Assembly: GCA_033762375.1 (NCBI GenBank)
Contig: JANRLQ010000026.1
Span: 372,001 to 436,000 of the forward strand
DNA from: RDXT01 sp033762375
GTDB taxonomy: Bacteria; Bacteroidota; Bacteroidia; J057
Direction: 5' to 3'
DNA: 64,000 bases
Numbering within the stretch: the stretch's first letter is position 1; every line of letters begins with the position of its first letter. Shown here in pieces: positions 42,309 through 51,467 of this stretch. The notes beneath the pieces are model-generated. The model made no database searches and was not told the origin of the DNA. It worked only from the letters and a program-made list of their open reading frames with translations. Made by a program: the position numbers and the translations under genes.

Positions 42309-43457
42309 TTGGCACATATAGCGCATATCAACCTGGGTGAATACCCGCTCCTGCTGGCACCGATGGAGGACGTAAGTGATCCGCCATTCCGGGTACTCTG
42401 CAAGGAGATGGGAGCAGATATGGTTTACACGGAGTTTATCAGCGCCGATGGCCTGATCCGCCTGGCTGATAAAAGTGTACAAAAGCTCGATGTGTACGAC
42501 GAGGAGCGCCCGGTAGGTATCCAGATATTTGGTGCAGACCTGGAGAGTATGCGGATCAGTGCCCAGATTGTGGAGCAGGCACAACCTGAGATATTGGACA
42601 TCAACTATGGGTGCCCCGTCAATAAAGTAGCCTGCAAAGGTGCCGGAGCCGGTATCCTGCGGGATATACCCAAGATGGAGGCGCTGACCCGGGAGATCGT
42701 CCGTGCTACCAGCCTCCCCGTCACGGTCAAGACCCGGCTCGGCTGGGACCCTGGCTCGATTCAGATCAGAGAGGTAGCCCTGCGTCTGCAGGATGCAGGG
42801 ATCAGTGCCCTGTCTATCCACGGACGCACCCGCGTACAGATGTACCAGGGCAGCGCTGACTGGGCGCCGATCCAGGCAGTCGCATCTGATCCGGACATTA
42901 CGATCCCGATCTTTGGAAATGGTGATGTGGATTCTCCCGAGAAAGCGCTTGACATGCGTACCCGTTACCCGGACGTGAAAGGAATCATGATCGGGCGGGC
43001 CGCCATTGGCAATCCCTGGATTTTTGGGCAGATCAAGCATTATCTCGCTACCGGTACGCATCTACCCCTGCCGACCCTTGCAGAGCGGGCCTCCGTATGC
43101 CGCCGCCACCTCCTGATGTCCGTAGCCTGGAAAACAGAGCTACCCGCTATCCGGGAGATGCGCCGGCACTATGCACCGTACTTCAAAGGTATTGACGGCT
43201 TCAAGGAGTTACGGGTGCGGCTGGTGACCTCGGAAGATCTGCCGGAGATTCTTGATGTACTGGCGTATATAGAGACAGAGTTTGAACCCGGCGCACGTGT
43301 TCCGGCGTCCCTGGCGCGGGCAGGCGAGCGCAGCATACATGCCATGGCGGGTCCTGTCAAATCATCAGGTACGGCACGGCTCAAGCTGAAACTGCGCGTA
43401 CCCGCCACACCTGATCCTGTAGTGTCCACAACCATTACCGGTACTTCGATTTTCTGA
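42309..43457 (+). CDS. dus: tRNA-dihydrouridine synthase (DusB-like)
   Basis: This FMN enzyme reduces specific uridines to dihydrouridine in tRNA. The 382-residue protein reads LLLAPMEDVSDPPFR (about 15-29) and has the catalytic Cys102 in NYGCPVNKVACKGAGAG, then IHGRTRVQMYQGSADW and GNGDV in the barrel. An in-frame stop at 42294 leaves no upstream ATG, so the start is TTG 42309, which fits the family N-terminus (xxHINLGEYPLLLAPMED). The C-terminus has a roughly 40-residue extension beyond the usual end (KSSGTARLKLKLRVPATP), not recognised. Confidence 0.93.
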   Translation: MAHIAHINLGEYPLLLAPMEDVSDPPFRVLCKEMGADMVYTEFISADGLIRLADKSVQKLDVYDEERPVGIQIFGADLESMRISAQIVEQAQPEILDINYGCPVNKVACKGAGAGILRDIPKMEALTREIVRATSLPVTVKTRLGWDPGSIQIREVALRLQDAGISALSIHGRTRVQMYQGSADWAPIQAVASDPDITIPIFGNGDVDSPEKALDMRTRYPDVKGIMIGRAAIGNPWIFGQIKHYLATGTHLPLPTLAERASVCRRHLLMSVAWKTELPAIREMRRHYAPYFKGIDGFKELRVRLVTSEDLPEILDVLAYIETEFEPGARVPASLARAGERSIHAMAGPVKSSGTARLKLKLRVPATPDPVVSTTITGTSIF

Positions 43458-43548
43458 AATACGGGCTTATGCCTGTTGCAGAATCCGGCTGAAATGCCGT
43501 AACTTACACCCAAGTTTTGGAACCTGAATGCCTCTAATCTCTAATCAT

Positions 43549-45753
43549 ATGAACCTTCGATCATGGCTTTTCGGTATCAGCATCGGGTTTTGCGCCCCCC
43601 TGCTGGCCCAGCCGGAAGTAGATGTTACGAAACTGGTTGCGGACACCAAGACATTTATATTCGATGACCAGAAGCATACGGTCAAGTCGTATATATATGC
43701 CGAGCTGGAAGCAAAAACCAGTTGCTGCGGGACAGATCGTATCTACCTGGAGGTGAAGATTGATCCTTCGGGCCACGTACTGCTGGTAAAGCCTCTTACA
43801 GGCAAAAATGAATGCCTCAAAAACGCTGCGGCAGACATTGTCCAGAATATCAAGTGGGATACACGCGAGTTTAAAGGAGCAAAATCAGTTTACTTCGAGA
43901 TCAAGCCGGAGATCAACTGTGAAGGCCGGGAAAACGTGTATGCCAAGCTGCCGGTGTTCAACAACCCCCTGATCAATGCAGAGGGTGTGGCAGTACCCAC
44001 TACCGTAGCAGCCACCCCACCTGCCCAGCCCACGCCTACTCCTACTCAACCTGCGCCTACCCAGCCTGTGGTTGTGACACCAGCGCAGCCGCAGACGGCA
44101 CCCGCTGTAGTTCCACCGACTACGCCTGCCCCATCTAAATCCACGCCTGCAACCCAACCAGCGCAGGACCCAGCCAAAACAGCTGCTGTGACACCGATGA
44201 CTGCCACTGCGCCTGCCAATCCTACGGCAGTACAGCCCAGTGCCGAGCAGGAAGAGCAGCGCCGCCGTGAAGAAGCCCAGCGTCTGGCAGACGAGCAGGA
44301 GCTGCAACGCCTGAAAGAGCAGATGCAAAAAATGCGGGAAGCAGAAGAGAAAAAACGTCTCGAAGCTCCCAAAGCGGCCCCTCAGCCATCAGAAGCTCAG
44401 GTAGCCCGCGGTAATACTACCCGCAAGCCGGCAGCCGCCGAAGGACGGGGTGGTTTGTTCCTGGATGGAGGCGATGATGACCAGGACGACCCCAAAAATA
44501 AAAAACCTGCCCAGACGACTCCTCCTGCACCTGTGAACGAGGAGGACCGTATCCGCCAGGAGATACAGCAGCTCGAAGAGCAAAAGCGCAAAATCGAAGA
44601 GGCTAAACGTACCCGGATGGAAGACCTGCGCCGCCGTCAACAGGAGGAGCAAAAGGACAATACAGACCTGGTTCGGATCGAAGAAGAAATCCTGCGCAAA
44701 CAAGAAGAGGCTGCCCAGCGCCGTGAGCAGCAAGAACTCGACCGCCTTGCGCAGGAGCAGCGCAAAGCTGAAGACGACCGCCGCCGCAGCGAAGAAGAGT
44801 ATCAGCGTATGCAGGATGAAATCCGCCGCCTGCAGGACGAGGCCCAGCGCAAAATAGACCAACTGGAGCGCCAAAAAATGGACCTTGACCGTATCGCACA
44901 GCTCTCACGGGCCCGCGAGCAGGAAATCCAGCTGGAGCGTACCCTCCGTGACCAGGAGTCTCAGCGCCGTATTGAAGAGATCAGGCTCTCCCTCATGGGT
45001 TCAGGTGCGAGCATCGCACTCGTAAGCGATGATAACTCCAATGGCACCATGCTCAGCTCTTCTCTCCCAGCCCTGACCACCCGCGAGGATAGCAATAAAC
45101 TGCTGGCCCTGTACCGTACCATTGACCAGATGCGTGGCGAGATGCAGCGCCTCCAGGAGCAAATTGTAGCCCTGGGTGGTACGCCTGCTACCCCGATCAT
45201 CAAGTCACAGACAACACCTGCCAAAACCCGGACCCCTTCACAGACCTCTGCTTCGACAGACCGGAGCTGGGAAAAACTGGAGTATCGTGATCCAAAGGCT
45301 GATCCGAGCATCTATACGCCACAGGTGACTACGCCGGTACGACCTTATCCTCAGCCATCTGCGACCAATCCGACTACGCCGGCCCGCCCGGCTACAACGC
45401 CCGGCCAGCAGCCAGCACCTGCCCAGGATGACACCCATGCCAACCTGGAAGGACCTAAATTTGAGCAGCGTACCTATGTGGGTGGAAATGAAAAACTCAA
45501 AGAAGCTTTCCAATCCCGTATGAAAGCTGCCGGTGTCTGCGGCCTGGCACAGTGTGTGTTTTCTGTGACGCTGGACCCTGCCGGAAACGTAGTCCGCCAT
45601 ACAGTGCTGGCCGCTAATAGCCCGGTCGTCGAAATGCAAATGGCAGGTTTCCTCCCGACGCTGAAGTTTAATCCGATCAACTCCCGCTACAACCAGACGG
45701 TATACCTGGAGTTCAAAACCGAGGTATTCTGCGAGGGTACTTCTGGCAAATAA
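43549..45753 (+). CDS. Exported protein with TonB-C-like domains at both ends of a Pro-rich/coiled-coil core
   Basis: A 734-residue protein with signal peptide MNLRSWLFGISIGFCAPLLAQ. The N-terminal domain (about 25-135; IYLEVKIDPSGHVLLVKPL ... YFEIKPEINCEG) and the C-terminal domain (about 640-734; CVFSVTLDPAGNVVRHTVL ... YLEFKTEVFCEG) resemble each other and the TonB C-terminal beta-alpha-beta fold. Between them lie a Pro/Thr/Gln-rich stretch (about 145-235) and two charged coiled-coil blocks rich in Glu/Arg/Gln (about 240-285 and 340-495). A second Pro/Thr-rich region (about 560-635) precedes the C-terminal domain. Four Cys pair plausibly within the domains. I do not know a family with this layout. 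Alternative: a fused envelope-spanning linker protein. Ends at a strong terminator. Confidence 0.8.
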   Translation: MNLRSWLFGISIGFCAPLLAQPEVDVTKLVADTKTFIFDDQKHTVKSYIYAELEAKTSCCGTDRIYLEVKIDPSGHVLLVKPLTGKNECLKNAAADIVQNIKWDTREFKGAKSVYFEIKPEINCEGRENVYAKLPVFNNPLINAEGVAVPTTVAATPPAQPTPTPTQPAPTQPVVVTPAQPQTAPAVVPPTTPAPSKSTPATQPAQDPAKTAAVTPMTATAPANPTAVQPSAEQEEQRRREEAQRLADEQELQRLKEQMQKMREAEEKKRLEAPKAAPQPSEAQVARGNTTRKPAAAEGRGGLFLDGGDDDQDDPKNKKPAQTTPPAPVNEEDRIRQEIQQLEEQKRKIEEAKRTRMEDLRRRQQEEQKDNTDLVRIEEEILRKQEEAAQRREQQELDRLAQEQRKAEDDRRRSEEEYQRMQDEIRRLQDEAQRKIDQLERQKMDLDRIAQLSRAREQEIQLERTLRDQESQRRIEEIRLSLMGSGASIALVSDDNSNGTMLSSSLPALTTREDSNKLLALYRTIDQMRGEMQRLQEQIVALGGTPATPIIKSQTTPAKTRTPSQTSASTDRSWEKLEYRDPKADPSIYTPQVTTPVRPYPQPSATNPTTPARPATTPGQQPAPAQDDTHANLEGPKFEQRTYVGGNEKLKEAFQSRMKAAGVCGLAQCVFSVTLDPAGNVVRHTVLAANSPVVEMQMAGFLPTLKFNPINSRYNQTVYLEFKTEVFCEGTSGK

Positions 45754-45779
45754 CCTGATCTGCAGTCAGCTCAATACAA

Positions 45780-45805
45780 GGCGCTCTACCCGGAGCGCCT
45801 TTTTT
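45780..45805 (+). terminator. Rho-independent terminator after the TonB-C-like gene
   Basis: GGCGCTC (45780-45786) pairs with GAGCGCC (45793-45799) around TACCCG, followed by six T. Confidence 0.9.
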
Positions 45806-45923
45806 ATTGGGGAGAACATGATGCTTATTGCTAATTTTCGTCAAAAATCTATATATTGGGAATGCCTGTTAATATTCAGCTAATCCTGCCTCCGTAACTT
45901 ATCAGGCATCATGTAATACTTGT

Positions 45924-46691
45924 TTGGAGCCGCCTCATTTATACATCGCCCGGGAGTCAGTCGTGCCGATGCGCCGCACCCCCCAAGAGTCCGCCGAAAT
46001 GGTCTCTCAGCTCATCTTCGGTGAGCGATGTACCCGCCTCGACCAGCAAGGCAACTGGACCCAGGTCAGACTGGAGGCAGATGGCTATACCGGCTGGGCA
46101 GATACCCAGATGCTGGAGGCTGTCTCTCCGGCAGAATATCAGCAGATAGACAAAAGCCTGTTTGTCCTCGAAGGAAGTCTCCGGATGGAAGATGGCAGCA
46201 CCCTGGTTTTACCGGTGGGTGCCCGGATACCTGCGGGATCACCCCATACCATCCGCCTGGGCGATCTTGTATATGAGATCAAACCAGATGCACGACTGAT
46301 TGGGATTCAGTCCAGGGTACACCTGACAGATCTGGCCCGCCACTTTCTCAATACACCGTATCTCTGGGGGGGACGCTCCGGATTTGGGATAGACTGCTCT
46401 GGTCTGATGCAGGTAGTCTTCTCAATGTGTGGGGTCAGCCTGCCCCGTGACTCCGGCCCTCAGAGTGAGGTAGGCAAGGCTGTGGTCTGGGGCGAACATC
46501 AGAGCGGAGACCTTGCTTTTTTTGGAAAAGATAACCCCAGCCGTGTTTCTCACGTAGGACTGCTTGTCAGTGAGACAGAAATCATACATGCATCCGGGCG
46601 TGTGCGCATAGACCGTTTTACCCCTGACGGGATCGTACAGCTCCGGAGCGGAAAGCTTACTCATCACCTGATACGTATTCGAAGATGTTGA
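45924..46691 (+). CDS. C40 peptidase: SH3 domain plus NlpC/P60 cell-wall hydrolase
   Basis: A 255-residue protein combining a bacterial SH3 domain (about 10-65, ESVVPMRRTPQESAEMVSQL) with a C-terminal NlpC/P60 cysteine peptidase. The catalytic Cys158 is in GIDCSGLMQ and the His210 in VSHVGLLV. Such enzymes cut gamma-D-glutamyl-meso-DAP or related peptidoglycan cross-peptides. There is no ATG: the start is TTG 45924, giving MEPPHLYIARESVV, consistent with cytoplasmic-looking homologues. No signal peptide is visible, so it may recycle murein peptides inside the cell. Its 3' end overlaps the HNH gene by 7 bp. Confidence 0.9.
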   Translation: MEPPHLYIARESVVPMRRTPQESAEMVSQLIFGERCTRLDQQGNWTQVRLEADGYTGWADTQMLEAVSPAEYQQIDKSLFVLEGSLRMEDGSTLVLPVGARIPAGSPHTIRLGDLVYEIKPDARLIGIQSRVHLTDLARHFLNTPYLWGGRSGFGIDCSGLMQVVFSMCGVSLPRDSGPQSEVGKAVVWGEHQSGDLAFFGKDNPSRVSHVGLLVSETEIIHASGRVRIDRFTPDGIVQLRSGKLTHHLIRIRRC

Positions 46692-47191
46692 TCAAAGAAA
46701 ACGTACTCGTTCTTAATCAGGATTATCAGGCGATCGGCATCTGTACGGCCGAGCGAGCTTTTATTCTGGTATTGCTCCGGAAAGCTGAAATGCTGGCGTA
46801 CAACCGACACCTGCATATCAGGTCTGTGCGCAGTGATTATCGGCTTCCGACGATTATCCGCCTGAATCGCTACGTAAACCTGCCTTTTAAGCGGGTCAAC
46901 CTCTCCCGTCACAATGTATTCAAGCGGGACCGCAACCGCTGCGTGTATTGTGGCAGCCGGGAGGCACTGACCATAGACCACGTCATCCCCCGATCTATGG
47001 GCGGAACAGACTCCTGGGAAAATCTCGTCACGGCCTGCCAGCGCTGTAATGCCCGCAAAGGTAATATGACGCCGGAAGAGGCTGGCATGACGCTGCGTCA
47101 GACGCCTTTCCGCCCCAGCTTCGTGATGTTTCTCAGTGCTTTTGGCGGAGAAATACATGAGGACTGGAAGCCTTATCTCTACATGTCCTGA
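46685..47191 (+). CDS. HNH endonuclease family protein
   Basis: A 168-residue protein with the HNH fold: two CxxC knuckles, RCVYCGS (about 91-97) and ACQRCNARKG (about 119-128), with the TIDHVIPRSMGG motif between them and the Asn in SWENLV. The N-terminal half (VLVLNQDYQAIGICTAERAF) is typical of a widespread group of small HNH proteins of unknown role, which are not mobile-intron homing nucleases. It overlaps the NlpC/P60 gene by 7 bp and is likely co-transcribed with it. Confidence 0.92.
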   Translation: MLIKENVLVLNQDYQAIGICTAERAFILVLLRKAEMLAYNRHLHIRSVRSDYRLPTIIRLNRYVNLPFKRVNLSRHNVFKRDRNRCVYCGSREALTIDHVIPRSMGGTDSWENLVTACQRCNARKGNMTPEEAGMTLRQTPFRPSFVMFLSAFGGEIHEDWKPYLYMS

Positions 47192-47252
47192 GGGTTCCTG
47201 ACTCCGGGCGCTCAGACTCCACCGGCAGGTGCGTGTCCCTGTATTGATCGCT

Positions 47253-48554
47253 TCACGCCTGGGTGAGGCTATTTAATACCTCCGCCATTTGCCCTGTCTG
47301 ATGCTTACGGCTATAGCTCGTGATATCTGCTGTCTCATTATACAAAGTCCCTGCGCGATACTGTTGATAATAGTGGCGCAGGGCTTTTTTGATTCCTTCG
47401 GCGTCTTCAAATCCACATACCAGGCCAGAGCTTGTCTCCCGTATCACACGTGCAAAATCAGCAGTCTCCGGCCCTATCGCCAATACGGGCCGCCGTGAGG
47501 CTATATACTCAAAGGTTTTGCCGGGAATATGGCCCATGACATTCGGGACATTGTTCACGAGGAGCAGTAGCACCTGGCTGCTACAGGTGTAGTCCAGTAC
47601 TTCTGCATGTGGCATGTAAGGCATCACCTCTACCCGGTCCATCAGGCCCAACTGCTCCAGCTGCTGAAACGTGATATGGTCTGTTTTTCCGATAAAACGC
47701 AGGCGAAGCTCGGCCCTGAATCCCGGTATCTCTTCGCATAAAGCTGCAAATGCCTCCCAAAGCCGCACTGGATTGCGGTCGCTGTTGAGATAGCCGATAT
47801 GGCTACATGTAAAGGCTGGCTCAGGGGCGGGAGGATGCTGCGGAATGTCCTCCTCATCAAATCCATTGTTGATCACAATCGGATCTTTCACGCCCATCTC
47901 TGCGAACTCACGGGCCCAGGTCCAGCTCACGGTCGTGAGGCGGTCTGCATCACGCAACACCTGGCGCTCCAGGTGGTGGTGTCGCCAGTCAGCCCACCGG
48001 GTGAGCATAAGCTGGTCATAAAAATCAATTTTGGTCCACGGATCCCGGAAGTCGGCTACCCACGGCAATCCGGTCGCTTGTTTTACCCCGCGTGCGATCA
48101 TGTGCACGGTATGAGGCGGGCCGCTGGACACAATGGCATCAACCGGATGGGTGTGAAGCCAGCGCGTCAGATAGGTTATGGATGGACGGATCCAGAAGCA
48201 GCGGGCATCGGGTATAAAAAAATTGCCCCGCAGCCAGATGGCAGCTTTTGCGCTGAAAGACATGGAACCACCTTCAGCCAAAAAGCCAGAATACACCTGT
48301 TCCTGTTTTCCTTTACCCGTAAATCGTTTGTACCATTCATACGGTTCCCATATCGGCCCCTGCAGTACGACCTGCCCCTCAGGCACATCACGGGCCAGGC
48401 TGGGGTCCAGGATAGGATATGCAGCATCAGCAGCTGTATATACGATGGGCTCCCACCCAAATGATCGGAAGTACTTTACCAGCTTGAGGCAACGCTGCAC
48501 ACCAGCGCCACCACTGGGCGGCCAATAATAGGTAATGAGGAGGACTTTTTTCAT
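47253..48554 (-). CDS. GT4-type glycosyltransferase
   Basis: A 433-residue GT-B fold glycosyltransferase, probably cytoplasmic face. The N-terminus MKKVLLITYYWPPSGGAGVQ has the sugar-acceptor GG motif, and VSSGPPHTVHMIARGV and WVADFRDPWTKIDFYD are typical of WcaI-like or capsule glycosyltransferases. The C-terminal donor region has FIGKTDHITFQQL and GHIPGKTFEYIASRRPVLAI with the Glu of the EX7E-type motif. Donor and acceptor are unknown. It is alone and convergent with the HNH gene across 61 bp with no terminator visible. Confidence 0.88.
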   Translation of the reverse strand: MKKVLLITYYWPPSGGAGVQRCLKLVKYFRSFGWEPIVYTAADAAYPILDPSLARDVPEGQVVLQGPIWEPYEWYKRFTGKGKQEQVYSGFLAEGGSMSFSAKAAIWLRGNFFIPDARCFWIRPSITYLTRWLHTHPVDAIVSSGPPHTVHMIARGVKQATGLPWVADFRDPWTKIDFYDQLMLTRWADWRHHHLERQVLRDADRLTTVSWTWAREFAEMGVKDPIVINNGFDEEDIPQHPPAPEPAFTCSHIGYLNSDRNPVRLWEAFAALCEEIPGFRAELRLRFIGKTDHITFQQLEQLGLMDRVEVMPYMPHAEVLDYTCSSQVLLLLVNNVPNVMGHIPGKTFEYIASRRPVLAIGPETADFARVIRETSSGLVCGFEDAEGIKKALRHYYQQYRAGTLYNETADITSYSRKHQTGQMAEVLNSLTQA

Positions 48555-48596
48555 CGTATCCGGTATTCCGCGACAATACTACGGAAAAACGCCGGT

Positions 48597-49112
48597 TTAC
48601 TGTCCGCGATTGAGAGAGAAGGGTGCTTCTGCCTCAGGGAGGGGGGCTGGCTTAGCATGTGGGAGCCAATAACAAGAGCACAAAATACGTCTGGCCGTCA
48701 GCGCATCTGCTGGGGTGTCGCCACGCCTGATATACTCCCAGGGTTTATGCTCTATGGCCAGTATCCGGTGATGATCAATCTTGTACACATACACCAACTC
48801 CCGGAGTACCTGACGCACCCGGAGCCGGTTGAGTCGCTTCTGCTCACGGTCAAAACGCTCGTACAAGCCATCGGCTTCGATCCGAAGACGCATATCCGGA
48901 TGTGCCCGCATCTGGGTGGCGATATAACGGATGTCTTCCAGGCAATCCAGTTCTATCAGGTTTTCTCCCGGCAGAAAATACAGTGGAGGCAGATTACAGC
49001 TATAGGGCGAATCCGTGTCCTGCACATAATAAAAATGGCCCATATCCTGGGCATATCCTACTCCCCCCGCCAGGAGCAGGAGCAGTCTCAAGGTGATTTT
49101 TAAGAATGTCAT
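48597..49112 (-). CDS. Exported OmpA-like domain protein
   Basis: A 171-residue protein starting MTFLKITLRLLLLLAGGVGYAQ, a signal peptide. The frame is open to 49154, but this ATG precedes the hydrophobic leader. The mature part has the pattern of an OmpA C-terminal peptidoglycan-binding domain: DCLEDIRYIATQMRAHPDMR ... GLYERFDREQKRLNRLRVRQ ... VLREL. The Asp/Arg pair expected for DAP binding is only loosely conserved. A Cys-rich tail (RRILCSCYWL) follows. It is probably a periplasmic protein. Function uncertain. Confidence 0.7.
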   Translation of the reverse strand: MTFLKITLRLLLLLAGGVGYAQDMGHFYYVQDTDSPYSCNLPPLYFLPGENLIELDCLEDIRYIATQMRAHPDMRLRIEADGLYERFDREQKRLNRLRVRQVLRELVYVYKIDHHRILAIEHKPWEYIRRGDTPADALTARRILCSCYWLPHAKPAPLPEAEAPFSLNRGQ

Positions 49113-49298
49113 ACCGCAGCGTTGATATAATCGTAGAATGGTCAGGGAAACCACACACTGCTGTTAGCTGAACGTTTTTCCGCCTGACAAAAGTATCGGG
49201 AAAAGAACATCAGACAGGATTATTCGCCTTAAATCTAGTTATTTTTCAGGCAGTTCAAGCACCTGAGGCGTCTTTCTTTCAGCTTTGCCCAAAGTTTA

Positions 49299-51323
49299 TC
49301 AGGCGCCTCCCCGCTCTTTGAGCAGGGCCTGATACGCATACATTTCATCCCGGAGCCGGGCCGCCTCTACGAAGTCAAGTTCCTTAGCGGCAGTCTCCAT
49401 CTCTTTCCGGATCGTGGTGATTTTTTTCTTGAGCTCATCACCGGACATATACTCAGAGGCAGCCTCTGCGGCCATGCCTACCTGCTCCGAAAACTCATCA
49501 TAGGTTTTAGAGCGATTGCCGAGGGTGGACTGAAAAATATCCGTTGTAGGACGTACGACGCTCCGGGGCGTGATGCCGTGGGCTTCATTGTACGCAATCT
49601 GTCGTGTGCGGCGGTAAGCTGTTTCGTCGAGAAGTTTTTTCATCGAGTCTGTGATCCGGTCCGCATAAAGGATGACCCGCCCCTCGGAGTGTCGGGCAGC
49701 GCGGCCCGCTGTCTGGATCAGGGCCTGCCCTGACCGCAGGAAACCTTCTTTATCAGCATCCAGGATCGCCACAAGCGCGACCTCCGGCAGGTCCAGCCCC
49801 TCCCGGAGCAGGTTTACGCCGACGAGTACATCAAATTTTCCCTCTCGCAGCTCACGCAGGATATCCACCCGCTCCAGAGAATCTATATCAGAGTGGATAT
49901 AGCGGGCTTTAATGTTGAGGTCTCCCAGGTAACGGGTAAGCTCTTCGGCCATACGTTTGGTAAGGGTGGTTACCAGTACCCGGTGGTTTTTTTTGACCTC
50001 ATTGTCTACCTCATCCAGCAGGTCGTCCACCTGGGTGTGGCAGGGACGCACCTCACAGGGCGGATCCAGCAGTCCGGTAGGGCGCACGATCTGCTCCACT
50101 ACGATACCGCCGCTCTGTGTCAGCTCATACTCTGCCGGCGTAGCACTCATATAAATCACCTGGCTGAGAAGGGAGTTAAATTCATCAAAGGTCTGGGGCC
50201 TGTTGTCAAGTGCGGACGGCAGGCGAAATCCATGCTCTACCAGGGTGAACTTACGTGAGCGGTCGCCGTGATACATCCCCCTGATCTGGGGCAGGGTCAC
50301 ATGGCTCTCGTCCAGCACCAGCAGAAAGTCATCCGGAAAATAATCCAGCAGACAGTAGGGCCGGCTTCCCGGCTGGCGGCGGGCCAGATACCGGGAGTAG
50401 TTTTCGATACCAGAACAGTACCCCAGCTCCTGCATCATTTCCAGGTCATACTCGGTGCGTTCTTTGAGGCGGTTAGCTTCCATAAACAGTCCCTGCTTCT
50501 CAAAATAACTCACCTGCCGGCCCAACTCCATGCGTATCTCATTCATGGCATCATTAAGTGCTTCCCGCCGGGTCACAAACAGATTGGCCGGGTACAGGGT
50601 ATAGTCAAACAAGTCCTCCGTCTTGCGGCCACTTTCGATCTCAAATCGCTGTATCCGCTCAATTTCATCTCCAAAAAAAATAAATCGCACCCCATAGTCT
50701 TCATACATGGGATACACATCTACCGTATCGCCCTTTACCCGAAACTTACCAGCTTCAGGTGTGGCAGTCCGGCTATAAAACAGACGTACCAGCTTGTCCA
50801 GAAACTGATTTTGGGTGATGACCTGCCCCGTGAAGTTGTAGTGAATATTGGCCTCAAAATCTTCCGGGCTTCCTATACCATATATACAGGATACTGAAGA
50901 GACAATGATCACATCCCGTCTACCCATACAGAGAGCCGTCGTGGCCCGGATCCTGAGTTTTTCAAGGTCCTGGTTGATGGCCATATCCTTCTCGATATAG
51001 GTGTTGGTCGTTGGGATAAACGCCTCTGGCTGATAGTAGTCGTAGTAGGAGATGTAATACTCTACGAGGTTATTGGGAAAAAAAGCCTTAAACTCCCCAT
51101 ACAGTTGTGCCGCCAGGGTTTTGTTATGGCTGATGATCAACGTCGGACGCTGCGCCTGCGCGATGACATTGGCGACGGTGTAGGTCTTGCCAGATCCGGT
51201 GACGCCCAGTAATACCTGGTGTTTGTCGCCATTTTTGAGTCCCTCGGTGAGTTGGCGGATTGCCTCCGGCTGATCTCCGGCAGGCTGGTAGGGGGATTGG
51301 AGTTGGAAGAGGTGTTCAGCCAT
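49299..51323 (-). CDS. uvrB: Excinuclease ABC subunit UvrB
   Basis: UvrB is the damage-verifying DNA helicase-like subunit of nucleotide excision repair. The 674-residue protein has Walker A GVTGSGKTYTVANV (about 40), the beta-hairpin YYDYYQPEAFIPTTNTYIE (about 93-111), helicase motifs LLVLDESHV and QTAGRAAR. The C-terminal UVR motif (LDFVEAARLRDEMYAYQ) binds UvrC. Length and motif order match the family. It is divergent from the GCS2-CBS gene. Confidence 0.97.
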   Translation of the reverse strand: MAEHLFQLQSPYQPAGDQPEAIRQLTEGLKNGDKHQVLLGVTGSGKTYTVANVIAQAQRPTLIISHNKTLAAQLYGEFKAFFPNNLVEYYISYYDYYQPEAFIPTTNTYIEKDMAINQDLEKLRIRATTALCMGRRDVIIVSSVSCIYGIGSPEDFEANIHYNFTGQVITQNQFLDKLVRLFYSRTATPEAGKFRVKGDTVDVYPMYEDYGVRFIFFGDEIERIQRFEIESGRKTEDLFDYTLYPANLFVTRREALNDAMNEIRMELGRQVSYFEKQGLFMEANRLKERTEYDLEMMQELGYCSGIENYSRYLARRQPGSRPYCLLDYFPDDFLLVLDESHVTLPQIRGMYHGDRSRKFTLVEHGFRLPSALDNRPQTFDEFNSLLSQVIYMSATPAEYELTQSGGIVVEQIVRPTGLLDPPCEVRPCHTQVDDLLDEVDNEVKKNHRVLVTTLTKRMAEELTRYLGDLNIKARYIHSDIDSLERVDILRELREGKFDVLVGVNLLREGLDLPEVALVAILDADKEGFLRSGQALIQTAGRAARHSEGRVILYADRITDSMKKLLDETAYRRTRQIAYNEAHGITPRSVVRPTTDIFQSTLGNRSKTYDEFSEQVGMAAEAASEYMSGDELKKKITTIRKEMETAAKELDFVEAARLRDEMYAYQALLKERGGA

Positions 51324-51467
51324 AGGTCTAGTGTACGTATCTATCCGGTCTGAGGTTAGTGACCGGCCCCTGATAAATTATCGTCAACTGCTGGTTTGAG
51401 ACTTGTTAAATTTACATATATTTAACTACATATTTTGCCCAAGTGCACCGTAATCAACCTTTCGAGT

